This document shows, piece by piece, positions 6,524 through 14,933 of a DNA stretch of 33,189 nt. The stretch is from a candidate division WOR-3 bacterium (GTDB lineage: Bacteria > Hydrothermota > Tepidihabitantia > Tepidihabitantales > CAIPLT01). Under the pieces are notes generated by a model. The model made no database searches, was not told the origin of the DNA, and saw only the letters and a list, made by a program, of their open reading frames with translations. Made by a program: the position numbers and the translations under genes. Within the stretch, counting starts at the first letter, position 1, and each line of letters starts with the position of its first letter. The stretch lies in contig JBDRUV010000011.1 of NCBI GenBank assembly GCA_039801505.1, forward strand, positions 1 to 33,189, written 5' to 3'.

Positions 6524-6551
6524 TTGACAAGACATAGCATTTTTTTTTATT
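6524..6551 (+). promoter_or_regulatory. Probable late promoter for packaging operon
   Basis: Perfect TTGACA (6524-6529) followed by AAG as in the other promoters here; at the shared 16-bp spacing the -10 is TTTATT (6546-6551), 4 of 6 to consensus, in a T-rich stretch. The weak -10 may mean that an activator is needed, as for many late promoters. It precedes the small terminase gene by about 20 bp. Confidence 0.55.
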
Positions 6552-6569
6552 TTTAAGCAGGAGAACTGT

Positions 6570-6971
6570 ATGGAGGGGCAGAAGAAGGTTAGAGGTCGAC
6601 CTTTTCAGAAGGGGTATGATCCCCGTCGGAACTTAAATGGTCGAGGGCATACACGGGATTTTTTAACTTCGTATCATTTGGCGTTGCGGAAGATTGCTGA
6701 GAATGTTGCTTCGACGGAAGAGGATGTTGAGTTAAAGATAATTGAGGTTGCGATAGCGAAGGCGTTGGCGGGTAATTTTTATTTTTATCGTGATTTAATG
6801 GACAGGGTGTTTGGTAAGGCGACGGATACGATACAGGTGCGGGCGGAGTTAGAGGGTGAGCGTAAGCCTGATTTGGAGATGGTTGGGTGGTTTTTGGAGA
6901 GGATGCCTGAGCGGGAGCGGTTGCGGGTGATAAGAGAGTTTGTGAAGTGGCGATATAAGGACCGGGTTTAG
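6570..6971 (+). CDS. Terminase small subunit (DUF5681-like N-terminus)
   Basis: AGGAG at 6559-6563 sets the ATG. The N-terminus RGRPFQKGYDPRRNLNGR is the DUF5681 signature found in phage small terminases; the rest (ENVASTEEDVELKIIEVAIA, then MDRVFGKATDTIQVRAELEG) is typical of such proteins. It would recognise the packaging site and load the large subunit, whose gene starts 15 bp later. A 133-residue length is normal for the type. Confidence 0.85.
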   Translation: MEGQKKVRGRPFQKGYDPRRNLNGRGHTRDFLTSYHLALRKIAENVASTEEDVELKIIEVAIAKALAGNFYFYRDLMDRVFGKATDTIQVRAELEGERKPDLEMVGWFLERMPERERLRVIREFVKWRYKDRV

Positions 6972-6986
6972 TTTTTTTAGGTTTCA

Positions 6987-8504
6987 ATGCGTCAGCCTCG
7001 TATAATTTGGGTGCTTGAGAATTATTGTGTTAGGGGAGAGCCGATATCTTTTTCTGAATATCGCTATATGTTGGACATATATGCGGATGAGGCGCAACGG
7101 ATAGTGGTTAAGAAGTCGGCGCAGTGTGGTGGGTCGGAGTGGTTGATTGCTGAGAGTTTATATTTGGCTGGTTATTTGGGGTTAGTTGTGGTGTATTATT
7201 TTCCGCATCAGTCGCAGGCGAATGATTTTTCGTGGGACAGGATAAACAGGGCGATATTGGGTTCGCCGGGCATTAAGCGGTTGGTTAAGAACATTGACAA
7301 TGTGAAGTTGAAGCAGGTTGGTGATGGTTCGATTTATATTCGTGGTGCTGATTCGATGGACAATGTGGTGAATGTGGCGGCGGATTGTATATTGCGGGAT
7401 GAGGAGGATTTAATTAATCCAGAGGTGATACCAGTGATGGAGGAGCGGTTAGGTGCGTCGGCGTATAAGTTGGTGCGTGTGATAGGTAATCCGACGATTC
7501 CGAATTTTGGGATTGACAAGTTATACATAGAGAGTGATAGGCGGCGGTGGTTTTTGAGGTGTGAGCATTGTAATGAGTGGCAGTATTTAGTTTTTCCTGA
7601 CAATATAGATTTTCAGAGGCGTGTTGTGGTGTGTAGGAAGTGTCGTGGAGAGATGGACAGGTCGGCGGATGGTGAGTGGGTTGCTGAGTATCCAAGTCGT
7701 GATGTGCATGGTTATCATATTAGTCAGCTTATTAATCCTCGTGTCAGTGTGGATGAGATAATAGCGAAGTCGCAGCGGAAGTCGGAGAGTGAGATACAGG
7801 CGTTTTACAATTTTGTTTTAGGTGAGGCGAGGGTGCCGCAGGGTCAGCAGTTTAATGAGGCGATGATAATGAAGTGTTGTGAGCCGCAGTATGTGATGCC
7901 GGTGCAGAGTGATGAGGCGACGACGGCGGGGGTAGATGTTGGCAAGTTATTTCACATTAGGGTATCGAGGGTTGAGAATGGTAAGCGTCGTGCGGTATTT
8001 ATAGGTGCTACGTCGTCGTATGCTGATTTGGAGGCTATTTTGCGTCGTTATCGCTCGTTGTATGTTGTGATAGATGCGGCTCCTGAGACGAGGTTGGCGA
8101 AGGATTTGGCTGGTAAGTTAGTCGGGCGGGTTTATTTGGCTTATTTTAATGACAATCAGAAGGAGTTGTATGTTGTGAAGAAGGTTGAGAATTACAATGT
8201 TGTAATGATAAATCGCACGCAGGCGATGGATGTTGCTTATGCGGATTTTTTGGAGTGTCAAAACATTTTGCCGCAGAATTTACCGCCTGATTATGTAAGT
8301 CATTTATTAAATGCGACAAGGCGGATAGAGAAGGACAAATATGGCAATGATAAGCCTGTTTGGGTGCGGGCAGGCGACGACCATTACTTTTTAGCCGAGG
8401 TGTATGACACCATAGCCAAGCATATCTATTTGGATGTCTTGTCAAAGGTTCAGAAAATAAAAACTAAAATAATAAAGCCCAGCATACAAATTGAGAAGTT
8501 TTAG
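6987..8504 (+). CDS. terL: Terminase large subunit, lambda GpA-like
   Basis: 505 residues. The N-terminal ATPase has a Walker A-like KKSAQCGGSE (42-51) and Walker B CILRDEEDL (134-142). A zinc ribbon C192-x2-C195...C216-x2-C219 lies between the domains, as in GpA-family enzymes. The C-terminal RNase H-like nuclease shows D317 (GVDVG), D363 (VVIDAAPE) and D465-H466 (AGDDHYFLAEVYD). It cuts concatemers and pumps DNA into the prohead through the portal. The ribosome site is weak, so coupling to the small subunit gene is likely. Confidence 0.93.
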   Translation: MRQPRIIWVLENYCVRGEPISFSEYRYMLDIYADEAQRIVVKKSAQCGGSEWLIAESLYLAGYLGLVVVYYFPHQSQANDFSWDRINRAILGSPGIKRLVKNIDNVKLKQVGDGSIYIRGADSMDNVVNVAADCILRDEEDLINPEVIPVMEERLGASAYKLVRVIGNPTIPNFGIDKLYIESDRRRWFLRCEHCNEWQYLVFPDNIDFQRRVVVCRKCRGEMDRSADGEWVAEYPSRDVHGYHISQLINPRVSVDEIIAKSQRKSESEIQAFYNFVLGEARVPQGQQFNEAMIMKCCEPQYVMPVQSDEATTAGVDVGKLFHIRVSRVENGKRRAVFIGATSSYADLEAILRRYRSLYVVIDAAPETRLAKDLAGKLVGRVYLAYFNDNQKELYVVKKVENYNVVMINRTQAMDVAYADFLECQNILPQNLPPDYVSHLLNATRRIEKDKYGNDKPVWVRAGDDHYFLAEVYDTIAKHIYLDVLSKVQKIKTKIIKPSIQIEKF

Positions 8505-8587
8505 GGACTTTAATAATTTTAATATTTTTAATAACAACCTTTTATTATGTCATTAAAACTTAAAAAAACTTAAAAATAGGAGGTTAG

Positions 8588-8884
8588 ATGCGTTGGTTAG
8601 CAAAGCCAAAGAAGGGGCAATTTAAGGTGGTTTTGGTTTTGTCAATGGTGGCGTCGAGTTCGGATCAGGCGATGCGGCATGCTGATGACATAATAAAGAC
8701 GCTTCGGGCGTGGAATAGTAGGGTTCAGTATTTTACAGAGATTAATTTTGAGGGTGTGCGGTTGTCGGGCAAGTTAGTGCGTGTCAAGCAGTGTCAGAAG
8801 TGTAGCAAGTATGCTTTGGCTGGGGTGTCAAAGAGGTGTGGGCGGTGTGGTGGCAAGTATCAGGATGTTTTGGACCAAAGGTGA
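8588..8884 (+). CDS. Small zinc-ribbon protein, unknown function
   Basis: AGGAGG precedes the ATG. The 98-residue product has an N-terminal alpha/beta part (KVVLVLSMVASSSDQAMRHA) and a C-terminal zinc ribbon CQKCSKYALAGVSKRCGRCG (Cys pairs near residues 69/72 and 84/87). Lying between the terminase and a phosphoesterase, it may help packaging or DNA handling; that is inference. The 83 bp upstream are AT-rich and hold nothing I can name. Confidence 0.7.
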   Translation: MRWLAKPKKGQFKVVLVLSMVASSSDQAMRHADDIIKTLRAWNSRVQYFTEINFEGVRLSGKLVRVKQCQKCSKYALAGVSKRCGRCGGKYQDVLDQR

Positions 8885-8900
8885 TTTATAAGGGTGGTTT

Positions 8901-9671
8901 ATGAGGATACTTGAGTGTAGTATCCCGGACAAGGTGGCGTATTTAGTGCCAATAGGTGATATTCATTTTGAGGATCCCGGGTTTACGGAGTCGAGTTATC
9001 ATTTGTTAAAGGGTTATATTGATTGGGTTAGGGATAACAGGAATGCTCGGGTGTTTTTGATGGGTGATTTGTTTAATTGTGCGGGGCGGAATTCGAGGAC
9101 TCAGCCGCATTTTCAGAAGCCGCAGGCGTTTCAGAGGTTATGTGAGTTATTTTCGCCGATAGCGTCGCAGATAATTGGGGCGATAGAGGGTAATCATGAG
9201 GCGCGGCTTGTTAATGATTTTGGGGTATCGTTATTGGAGGCTTTTTGTTTGAAGTTAGGGATTCCTTATTGTAAGTGGTCGGCGGTGATAAAGATGCGGG
9301 TTGGGCGTCGGACGAATGAGCGGAATAAGGCGGTGAATGTTTATTGGGTGTATTGTCATCATACTACTGGAGGTGGTGCGACGGTTGGTGGCAAGTTAAA
9401 TCGTATTGAGAGGTTGGCGCATATAATTGAGGGTGTGGATGTGATTTGTGGTGGGCATAATCATGCGTTAGGTGTGATAAGTATAGACAGGTTTTATCCG
9501 GCTGACAGGCACATTTACAAGCGGCGGATTTGGATAGTTGCGACGGGTAGTTATTTAGAGTGGGATGGGTCTTATTCTGAGCAGAGGATGATGCAGCCGA
9601 CGAAGTTGGGGTCGCCTCGGATAAGGTTTTCTGGTGAGCGTGGGCGAAAGGACATTCACGTTTCGGTTTGA
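8901..9671 (+). CDS. Calcineurin-like metallophosphoesterase
   Basis: 256 residues with the ordered motifs of the family: GDIH (D20, H22), MGDLFN (D56, N59), EGNHE (N98, H99), YCHHTTGGG and CGGHNH. These residues bind two metal ions. Phage members next to terminase genes are common; the substrate is unknown and could be DNA or a nucleotide. The expected motifs are intact, so it should be active. It is followed by a small gap with a possible promoter and a NinG-like gene. Confidence 0.9.
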   Translation: MRILECSIPDKVAYLVPIGDIHFEDPGFTESSYHLLKGYIDWVRDNRNARVFLMGDLFNCAGRNSRTQPHFQKPQAFQRLCELFSPIASQIIGAIEGNHEARLVNDFGVSLLEAFCLKLGIPYCKWSAVIKMRVGRRTNERNKAVNVYWVYCHHTTGGGATVGGKLNRIERLAHIIEGVDVICGGHNHALGVISIDRFYPADRHIYKRRIWIVATGSYLEWDGSYSEQRMMQPTKLGSPRIRFSGERGRKDIHVSV

Positions 9672-9684
9672 TTAAAAAAAGTAG

Positions 9685-9711
9685 TTGACAACACATTACA
9701 TCAGGTATTAA
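9685..9711 (+). promoter_or_regulatory. Possible weak promoter
   Basis: TTGACA (9685-9690) with TATTAA (9706-9711) at 15 bp. The -35 is perfect but the -10 and spacing are poor. It precedes the NinG-like gene. Confidence 0.35.
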
Positions 9712-9738
9712 ACTCGGGCAAGGAGAATAAGTGTTAAG

Positions 9739-10302
9739 ATGGCTGTGAAGAAAACTACAGGCGAGGTGATAAAGAAAATGGTTTATATAAACAGGCGGCT
9801 GAGCAGAGCGAGCAGGAGTTTATTGCGTGTTTGGGCTGATTGGCTTTTTTCGTATTACATTCGGTCTTTATATAAGCGGTGTTATACTTGTGGGAGTAAG
9901 AGAAATTTACAATGTGGGCATTTTGTGTCTCGGGTGTATCTATTAGGGCGATATGATGAGGACAATGTTCGGGCACAATGTGTTCGTTGTAATGTTTTTA
10001 AGGTTGGGAACAAGGAGGTATTTTCGTTAAATCTTGTGACTGAGTATGGCGAGCGGCGTTTTTGTGAGATGGTGCGGCGGATAGTTTATGGTAAGTCGCC
10101 GAGGGATTTGAGGGCGTTTTATGTTCAGGTGATTAACAGGTATACTGACAAGGTTTTATCGTTATTAGGTGATAGAGCGAAGAAAAGGTTTTTAAGATTG
10201 AGCGAGTTGAGTAAAAAAACAGGGAAAGTAAACAGGGAAAGTAAACAGGAAAAGCAAAGAAAGGTAAACAAGAGAGGCAGGGTAAAAGATGGTAAAGTTT
10301 AG
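9739..10302 (+). CDS. NinG/Rap-like nuclease with zinc-finger HNH-type core
   Basis: Residues 48-91 carry the NinG signature: C48-x2-C51, LQCGHFVSR (C59, H61), RYDEDN (N76), QCVRCN (C81, C84, N85) and a following GN. Lambda NinG (Rap) is a recombination factor acting on branched DNA. Here the gene sits between phosphoesterase and portal, where many phages keep an HNH endonuclease that helps the terminase, so a packaging or debranching role is plausible. The C-terminal tail is Lys/Arg-rich and comes from a 13-bp tandem repeat. AAGGAG before the ATG supports the start. Confidence 0.8.
   Translation: MAVKKTTGEVIKKMVYINRRLSRASRSLLRVWADWLFSYYIRSLYKRCYTCGSKRNLQCGHFVSRVYLLGRYDEDNVRAQCVRCNVFKVGNKEVFSLNLVTEYGERRFCEMVRRIVYGKSPRDLRAFYVQVINRYTDKVLSLLGDRAKKRFLRLSELSKKTGKVNRESKQEKQRKVNKRGRVKDGKV
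10219..10257 (+). repeat. Three 13-bp tandem repeats at the end of the NinG-like gene
   Basis: Units ACAGGGAAAGTAA at 10219, 10232 and 10245 (last unit ACAGGAAAAGCAA). Because 13 is not a multiple of 3, each unit is read in a different frame, giving a basic tail. The array looks like recent slippage growth. Confidence 0.85.
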
Positions 10303-11761
10303 GGATGTTTTAAGGTCGGCAGCGGGATTGTTTGATATTTTTAAGAGGGGTGATATTAAGCGTTTACAGAATGAGGTTGCGTTATTGCGGCAGTCGGTGA
10401 AGGGGCTTGAGCGTGAATATTGGGTGCCGATTGGTAGTGCTGGTGAGGCTGTAGTTCCGCGCGAGCGGTTTGTTAAGATGGTTAAGTTATCTCGTGAATA
10501 TTATCGCAATAATCCTTATTATCGGCAGGCAATTAGGTTATATTCGGCGTTTATATTTGGCAGGGGAGCGAGTATAACGAGTAATGACGAGGGAATTCAG
10601 CAAAAGTTGGATGTGTTAATAAACACATATGACAACCAGAAGACCTTTTTCTCGCCAATTGCACAAATTAGGTTATCAAACAAACTTTTGCGTGATGGCG
10701 AGCTTTTTGTGTTTTTCTTTGTTTCGCCAGATAATCAGGTGATTATTCGCATTTGTGATCCGTTAGAGATAGAAGAGATAATTACTGAGCCTGATGACCA
10801 GCAGACCGAGTTATATTATAAGCGAGCCTTCAGGTTAAGTAAGTCTTTTGGTGGAGAGCTTAAAAGGTTGGTTTATCGGTCTGTGGAGTATTTTGATTAT
10901 ACAAACTATCCGTATGCGATACCAGCGATGATGGATTTACATAGTCCAGAGACTGATGATTGTTATGTGATGCATGTTGTTTCGCCAGAGACGGACATTT
11001 TGGAGCAGAGGGGGACGCCTCCGCTTTTGTCGTCGGTTGAGTGGGCGCGATTGCATATGGAGACGATTCAGGATTTTGTGGCGTATTTACGTGCGATAAC
11101 GATGATAGTAGCCAAGGAGGTTGTGAAGGATGCCGGGGTGTCGGTGGAGGAGATAAAGCGTCAGATAGAGGGTTTGCAGGGTGAGATTCCTCGTTTTGCT
11201 ACGCGTATAGAGTTTGAGGGTGGCGATGAGTATCAGCCTGTGGAGCGTTCTGGGAATTTGGCGTCGGTGTTTGAGCGTGTGGCGCGGGCTACGAAGTTAT
11301 CTGTTTGTGCTGGGACGGGTATTTATGAGCATTATTTTGGTGATCCGTCGACGGGGAATTTAGCGACAGCGACGTCAATGGAGTTGCCGATGATAAAGAT
11401 TTTTGAGCAGTGGCAGAGGTTTTGGGAGAGTGTTTATCGTGATGTTATAGCATTTTATTTGAAATTACAGGGTATTGACGAGGTTGAGGCGATGAAGAGT
11501 GTAGAGGTTAAGTTCCCTGACTTCTTAAAGAAAGACGCGCCGGGTTTATTGAATGGTGTTATAAACGCTTATAGTATGGGTATTATAGATGGGCGGACGG
11601 CAGCGCGGATAGTGTTATCGCTTTTGGCGTATGATAAGATAGATGAGGCATTGAAGATTTGGGAGGATGAGGCGGCCGATAGTTCTTCGGGGTTAAAGAC
11701 GGGGATGTATGTTTTGGACCAAGTGAGGCAGTTGAGGCGTATTATAGAGACGATAAAGTGA
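10289..11761 (+). CDS. Portal protein
   Basis: 490 residues, overlapping the NinG-like gene by 14 bp. Recognisable portal features are the N-terminal REYYRNNPYYRQAIRLYSAF helix, the central strand DGELFVFFFVSPDNQVIIRI, the HVVSPETDILEQRGTPPLLS clip-like segment, and the late GTGIYEHYFGDPSTGNLATA loop followed by a long helix. It forms the dodecameric DNA channel at the capsid vertex and partners the terminase. Position before a Mu F-like gene supports the call. Confidence 0.88.
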   Translation: MVKFRDVLRSAAGLFDIFKRGDIKRLQNEVALLRQSVKGLEREYWVPIGSAGEAVVPRERFVKMVKLSREYYRNNPYYRQAIRLYSAFIFGRGASITSNDEGIQQKLDVLINTYDNQKTFFSPIAQIRLSNKLLRDGELFVFFFVSPDNQVIIRICDPLEIEEIITEPDDQQTELYYKRAFRLSKSFGGELKRLVYRSVEYFDYTNYPYAIPAMMDLHSPETDDCYVMHVVSPETDILEQRGTPPLLSSVEWARLHMETIQDFVAYLRAITMIVAKEVVKDAGVSVEEIKRQIEGLQGEIPRFATRIEFEGGDEYQPVERSGNLASVFERVARATKLSVCAGTGIYEHYFGDPSTGNLATATSMELPMIKIFEQWQRFWESVYRDVIAFYLKLQGIDEVEAMKSVEVKFPDFLKKDAPGLLNGVINAYSMGIIDGRTAARIVLSLLAYDKIDEALKIWEDEAADSSSGLKTGMYVLDQVRQLRRIIETIK

Positions 11762-11768
11762 GGGTGGT

Positions 11769-12701
11769 ATGATGCAGGAAAGGGACAATTTGGTTGTGTT
11801 GCAGCGGCGGGTGTTGATGCGTTTACAGAGGGCGCGGGCAAGGCGGATGGGTGAGTTGATAAAGAAGGTGTCGGGGATGTTTATGCAGGTTATGCTTGAG
11901 GAGAAGCGGCGAGTAAAGGCGGCGCTTGAGAATACCAAGTTTGACGTTTATGGTTTTTATTTGACGGAGAGTGTTGAGGGTGTTGGTGAGGCTGGTAGAA
12001 TTAATGGTAAGGCTGTTGGGACAATTGGGATAACTGGGGCTGTTTTGATGGTTTCGCAGCGTATTCCGCAGGAGATATTGGATGAGTTGGAGCGGCAGAT
12101 AGATGTTGAGGCATATAAGCGTTTTTTGCGTGAGTGTTATGTTGATGCCAGCAGGTTGGCGAATCTTGAGCTTGAGGCGCATTTGTCATACATTTTAGGT
12201 TTTAATGTTAGGCATCGGATGGCTGAGGAGTGGGTGGAGAAGAATGCTGAAAAGTATTTTAGGCGGTATATGCCGAAGATGTTGAAGTCGAAGATGCAGG
12301 CTTTGAGGGGTATTTTGTATGATGGATTGAGGCGAGGTGAGGACATATTTGAGATAATTAAGCGAGCGGAGGCTTTTTATGATGATTTGGCGAGTCGGAA
12401 GGCTGAGGTTTGGGCTCGGACAGAGGTTAATCGGGCGTATTCGTATAGTTTAGTTGAGGGGTATCGAGACGTTGGGGTTAAAAAGAAGTATTGGATTGGT
12501 TCTGGTTCGCCGTATTACTTGCAGGATGTGTGTTTAGAGAACGAGTTGATGGGTGAGATAGACATAGACGGTTCGTTTAAGGATATTGACGGGGCTGATA
12601 TAGATGCACCGCCTGCGCATCCTAATTGTTTATGTTCGGTTGGGATAGGGATTGATGAAGATTGGGAGCCGAAGAATTTATTTTTAGATGTTGGGGCTTA
12701 A
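11769..12701 (+). CDS. Head morphogenesis protein, Mu F / SPP1 gp7-like
   Basis: 310 residues. The C-terminal domain has the family pattern: ARTEVNRAYSYS, then YWIGSGSPYYLQDVCLENE and the terminal APPAHPNCLCSVG with its His/Cys cluster. The N-terminus is a basic helix (RARARRMGELIKKV). These minor capsid proteins bind the portal and help head assembly or DNA ejection. ATG 11769 and ATG 11772 are both possible starts. Confidence 0.88.
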   Translation: MMQERDNLVVLQRRVLMRLQRARARRMGELIKKVSGMFMQVMLEEKRRVKAALENTKFDVYGFYLTESVEGVGEAGRINGKAVGTIGITGAVLMVSQRIPQEILDELERQIDVEAYKRFLRECYVDASRLANLELEAHLSYILGFNVRHRMAEEWVEKNAEKYFRRYMPKMLKSKMQALRGILYDGLRRGEDIFEIIKRAEAFYDDLASRKAEVWARTEVNRAYSYSLVEGYRDVGVKKKYWIGSGSPYYLQDVCLENELMGEIDIDGSFKDIDGADIDAPPAHPNCLCSVGIGIDEDWEPKNLFLDVGA

Positions 12702-12781
12702 GATAGGGGGGTAAGGTGAGAAGAAGATTAAACAAAGAAATTAAAGAAATCAAAGAAATTAAAAGTAAAGGGGGTGAAAGT

Positions 12782-14440
12782 ATGTTAACGAGGGACAATT
12801 TGCCTGAGGAAGTTAAGGCGTTGCCTAAAGATGCGCAGGATTTGTGGTTTAGTGTTTATGAGAAAGCATTTGCTGAGTATGGTGAGGAAGATGCGCAGGT
12901 TTTGGCTTGGATGGCGGTGTTGAGGGAGTATTACAGAGAAAATGGCAAGTGGGTTAAGATTGGAAAGTCTGAGGACAAAGAGCAGGGTGGGAATTCAGCG
13001 ACAGATTATGAAGAGCAGGCGATTGATAGTAATGAGCCTTTAAGTGTTTTAATGGAAAATCGTGTGTGGAGCACCAAGTATGTCAATGATTTACCTGATG
13101 AGGCATTTGCGGTGATATTGCCGGGTGGTGAGAAAGATGAAGAGGGTAAGACTAAGCCTCGTTCGTTAAGGTATTTTCCGCATCACAATAAAAACGTGAA
13201 AGATCCTGATGACAACGACACGGTTGACTTGCCGCATTTGCGGAATGCTTTAGCACGATTACCGCAGGCTAAAATTCCTGAGGAGTATCGGGAAAAGGCG
13301 CGTCGGCATTTAATTAAGCATGCTAAGGCGTTAGGTGTTGGTCGGTATGCTGAAAATACCGGGAATGCGGAGAGCACTGGGAATACAGAGAGTGTTGGTA
13401 GGGTTGAGCAGAAGGCGAGCAAAACTAAAAAGATTGAGCGTGATTTAGTGTTTTCGGTGTTGCTTCGTGATAGTGAGGCGTTTTTAAGCTCTTCAGAAGA
13501 TGATGTTTTACAAGAACTTACAAAGAATAATCGTGTGCGTGTGATATCAACGATAAGTGGTGTTGGGAGGATTGCGAATGTTGCGTATCGTGGTAAGAAG
13601 TATCGTCCGTATATTCCGAAGGAGTTTATTTTAGAGAATTATCAGAAGTTTGATAATGTTAAGACTTTTATTGGGCATACGAGCAAGTATGAGTTAGAGA
13701 ATGGTGGGCGTGATATTACGAGGTGGGTAGGGACGTTAACGGACCCGGAGGTGATGGAGTTGGGTGATGGTCGTGTTGCGGTTGTTAACTGGTTGAATTT
13801 GCATGATACGGAGACGATACAGCGGATGAAGGTGAAGACTTTTCGGGACAATATTGGTTTATCGCATGAGATGGTAACGGACATTGTGTTGGATAGTGTG
13901 AATGGTGAGGAGGTAGTAAGGGTGATTGGGGTAAAGGAGATTCGGTCGGTTGATTTGGTGGCCCAGCCGAATTTTGATTGTGGGGTTTTGCGGTCTTCTC
14001 GGGGGTATCATGAAGAGGTGGATTATGAGTTGATTACGCTTGATGAGTTGCGTCGTCGGCGTCCTGATATTATTGAGGCGTTAGAGGTGGAGATTCGGAG
14101 CAATGTTGGTGATGAGGTGAGTAAGGCTAAGGATGAGGTTGCGAAGGGGTTGATTGAGGTTGCGTTGGGTGATGCTGATTTGCCAGATGCGGCAAAGGAT
14201 AGGATACGGCAGGAGTTTTCTGGTCAGCAATTTGGGTCGTTGGATGAGTTAAAGGGGAGGTTGAGTCAGCGGATTGCGGTTGAGAAGGAATACATTGCGC
14301 GTGTTGCTCGCGAGTATGTGCAGGCGGACAAGGGGAAGCCGAGGCATATTACTGGTGTTATGGAGCCAGCTGTAGATGGCGATTTAGATAAGATAAGAGA
14401 GGAGATGAGTAAAAAATTTAATAAAACTAAAAAACAATAA
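12782..14440 (+). CDS. ChaB-DUF6582-prohead protease/scaffold fusion
   Basis: The ATG at 12782 follows GGGGGTGAAAG and is preferred over the GTG at 12716. Three parts are visible in 552 residues: a ChaB-like domain (LPEEVKALPKDAQDLWFSVY, about 6-60), a DUF6582-like domain (LPDEAFAVILPG, then HLRNALARLPQ and LIKHAKALG, about 105-195), and a protease-like region (DNIGLSHEMV, then IRSVDLVAQPNFDCG) followed by an acidic helical scaffold-like tail. It precedes the decoration and capsid genes, the usual place for the maturation protease. The catalytic residues are not certain; H in GLSHEM and S in RSVDLV are candidates. Confidence 0.78.
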   Translation: MLTRDNLPEEVKALPKDAQDLWFSVYEKAFAEYGEEDAQVLAWMAVLREYYRENGKWVKIGKSEDKEQGGNSATDYEEQAIDSNEPLSVLMENRVWSTKYVNDLPDEAFAVILPGGEKDEEGKTKPRSLRYFPHHNKNVKDPDDNDTVDLPHLRNALARLPQAKIPEEYREKARRHLIKHAKALGVGRYAENTGNAESTGNTESVGRVEQKASKTKKIERDLVFSVLLRDSEAFLSSSEDDVLQELTKNNRVRVISTISGVGRIANVAYRGKKYRPYIPKEFILENYQKFDNVKTFIGHTSKYELENGGRDITRWVGTLTDPEVMELGDGRVAVVNWLNLHDTETIQRMKVKTFRDNIGLSHEMVTDIVLDSVNGEEVVRVIGVKEIRSVDLVAQPNFDCGVLRSSRGYHEEVDYELITLDELRRRRPDIIEALEVEIRSNVGDEVSKAKDEVAKGLIEVALGDADLPDAAKDRIRQEFSGQQFGSLDELKGRLSQRIAVEKEYIARVAREYVQADKGKPRHITGVMEPAVDGDLDKIREEMSKKFNKTKKQ

Positions 14441-14461
14441 ACAAATTAAAAGGAGGGTGTT

Positions 14462-14866
14462 ATGTCAGCACCAAATTATCTACATGATGGTATTAGAGTT
14501 AGAGTGCCAGCTGGTGATACGATTACTGCTGGGCAGATGGTAAAGATTAGTAGTGGTGTTGCGGTGCCGGTGGCTGCTGGTGATGGTCTTTTTGGTGTTG
14601 CGGCGAACAATGCGGTAGCTGGTGGGGACGTTATTGTGCATCGTTATGGTGTATTCCGTTTTGGTGTGGCTGAGGGTGCTACGATAGATTATGGGACTGT
14701 GGTATTTGCGGCGTCTGCGAGCACGGTGACGCATGCGAGTGAAGAGGGAAATACTTCGGTTGGTGTTGTGGTTGATTTTTATTCTGGCACTGAGGTGTGG
14801 GTGCAGATTACGCCGGCGGATTTAACTGCTGTGACAATTCCAGTTTCTGAAGGTGGCGGTTCATGA
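14462..14866 (+). CDS. Head decoration protein, DUF2190-like
   Basis: 134 residues with a strong AGGAGG-type ribosome site. The N-terminus NYLHDGIRVRVPAGDTITAG and the GLFGVAANNAVAGGDVIVHR/YGVFRFGV pattern fit DUF2190, a family of small beta-rich capsid-stabilising proteins found just before the major capsid gene. Its position is exactly that. Confidence 0.85.
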   Translation: MSAPNYLHDGIRVRVPAGDTITAGQMVKISSGVAVPVAAGDGLFGVAANNAVAGGDVIVHRYGVFRFGVAEGATIDYGTVVFAASASTVTHASEEGNTSVGVVVDFYSGTEVWVQITPADLTAVTIPVSEGGGS

Positions 14867-14885
14867 TGATGCCAATATCAATAAA

Positions 14886-14929
14886 AACAATAAAAACAGG
14901 AAATAAAACAGGAAATAAAACAGGAGGTG
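14886..14929 (+). repeat. 12-bp tandem repeats in the capsid leader
   Basis: AAATAAAACAGG occurs at 14901-14912 and 14913-14924, after a related AATAAAAACAGG. The last unit runs into the AGGAGGTG ribosome site of the capsid gene. Unstructured A-rich leader of this kind suits strong translation. Confidence 0.75.
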
Positions 14930-14933
14930 AAAG

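Noticed and set aside
6589-6987. 132-codon antisense frame over the small terminase gene
   Set aside because: Its composition (Pro/Thr/Gln/Ser-rich) is that of a shadow of a G-rich coding strand; no ribosome site or promoter.
12716-12781. GTG start 22 codons upstream for the ChaB fusion
   Set aside because: The extension is a KEIKEIK repeat from A-rich leader DNA, and a strong ribosome site directly precedes the ATG at 12782.
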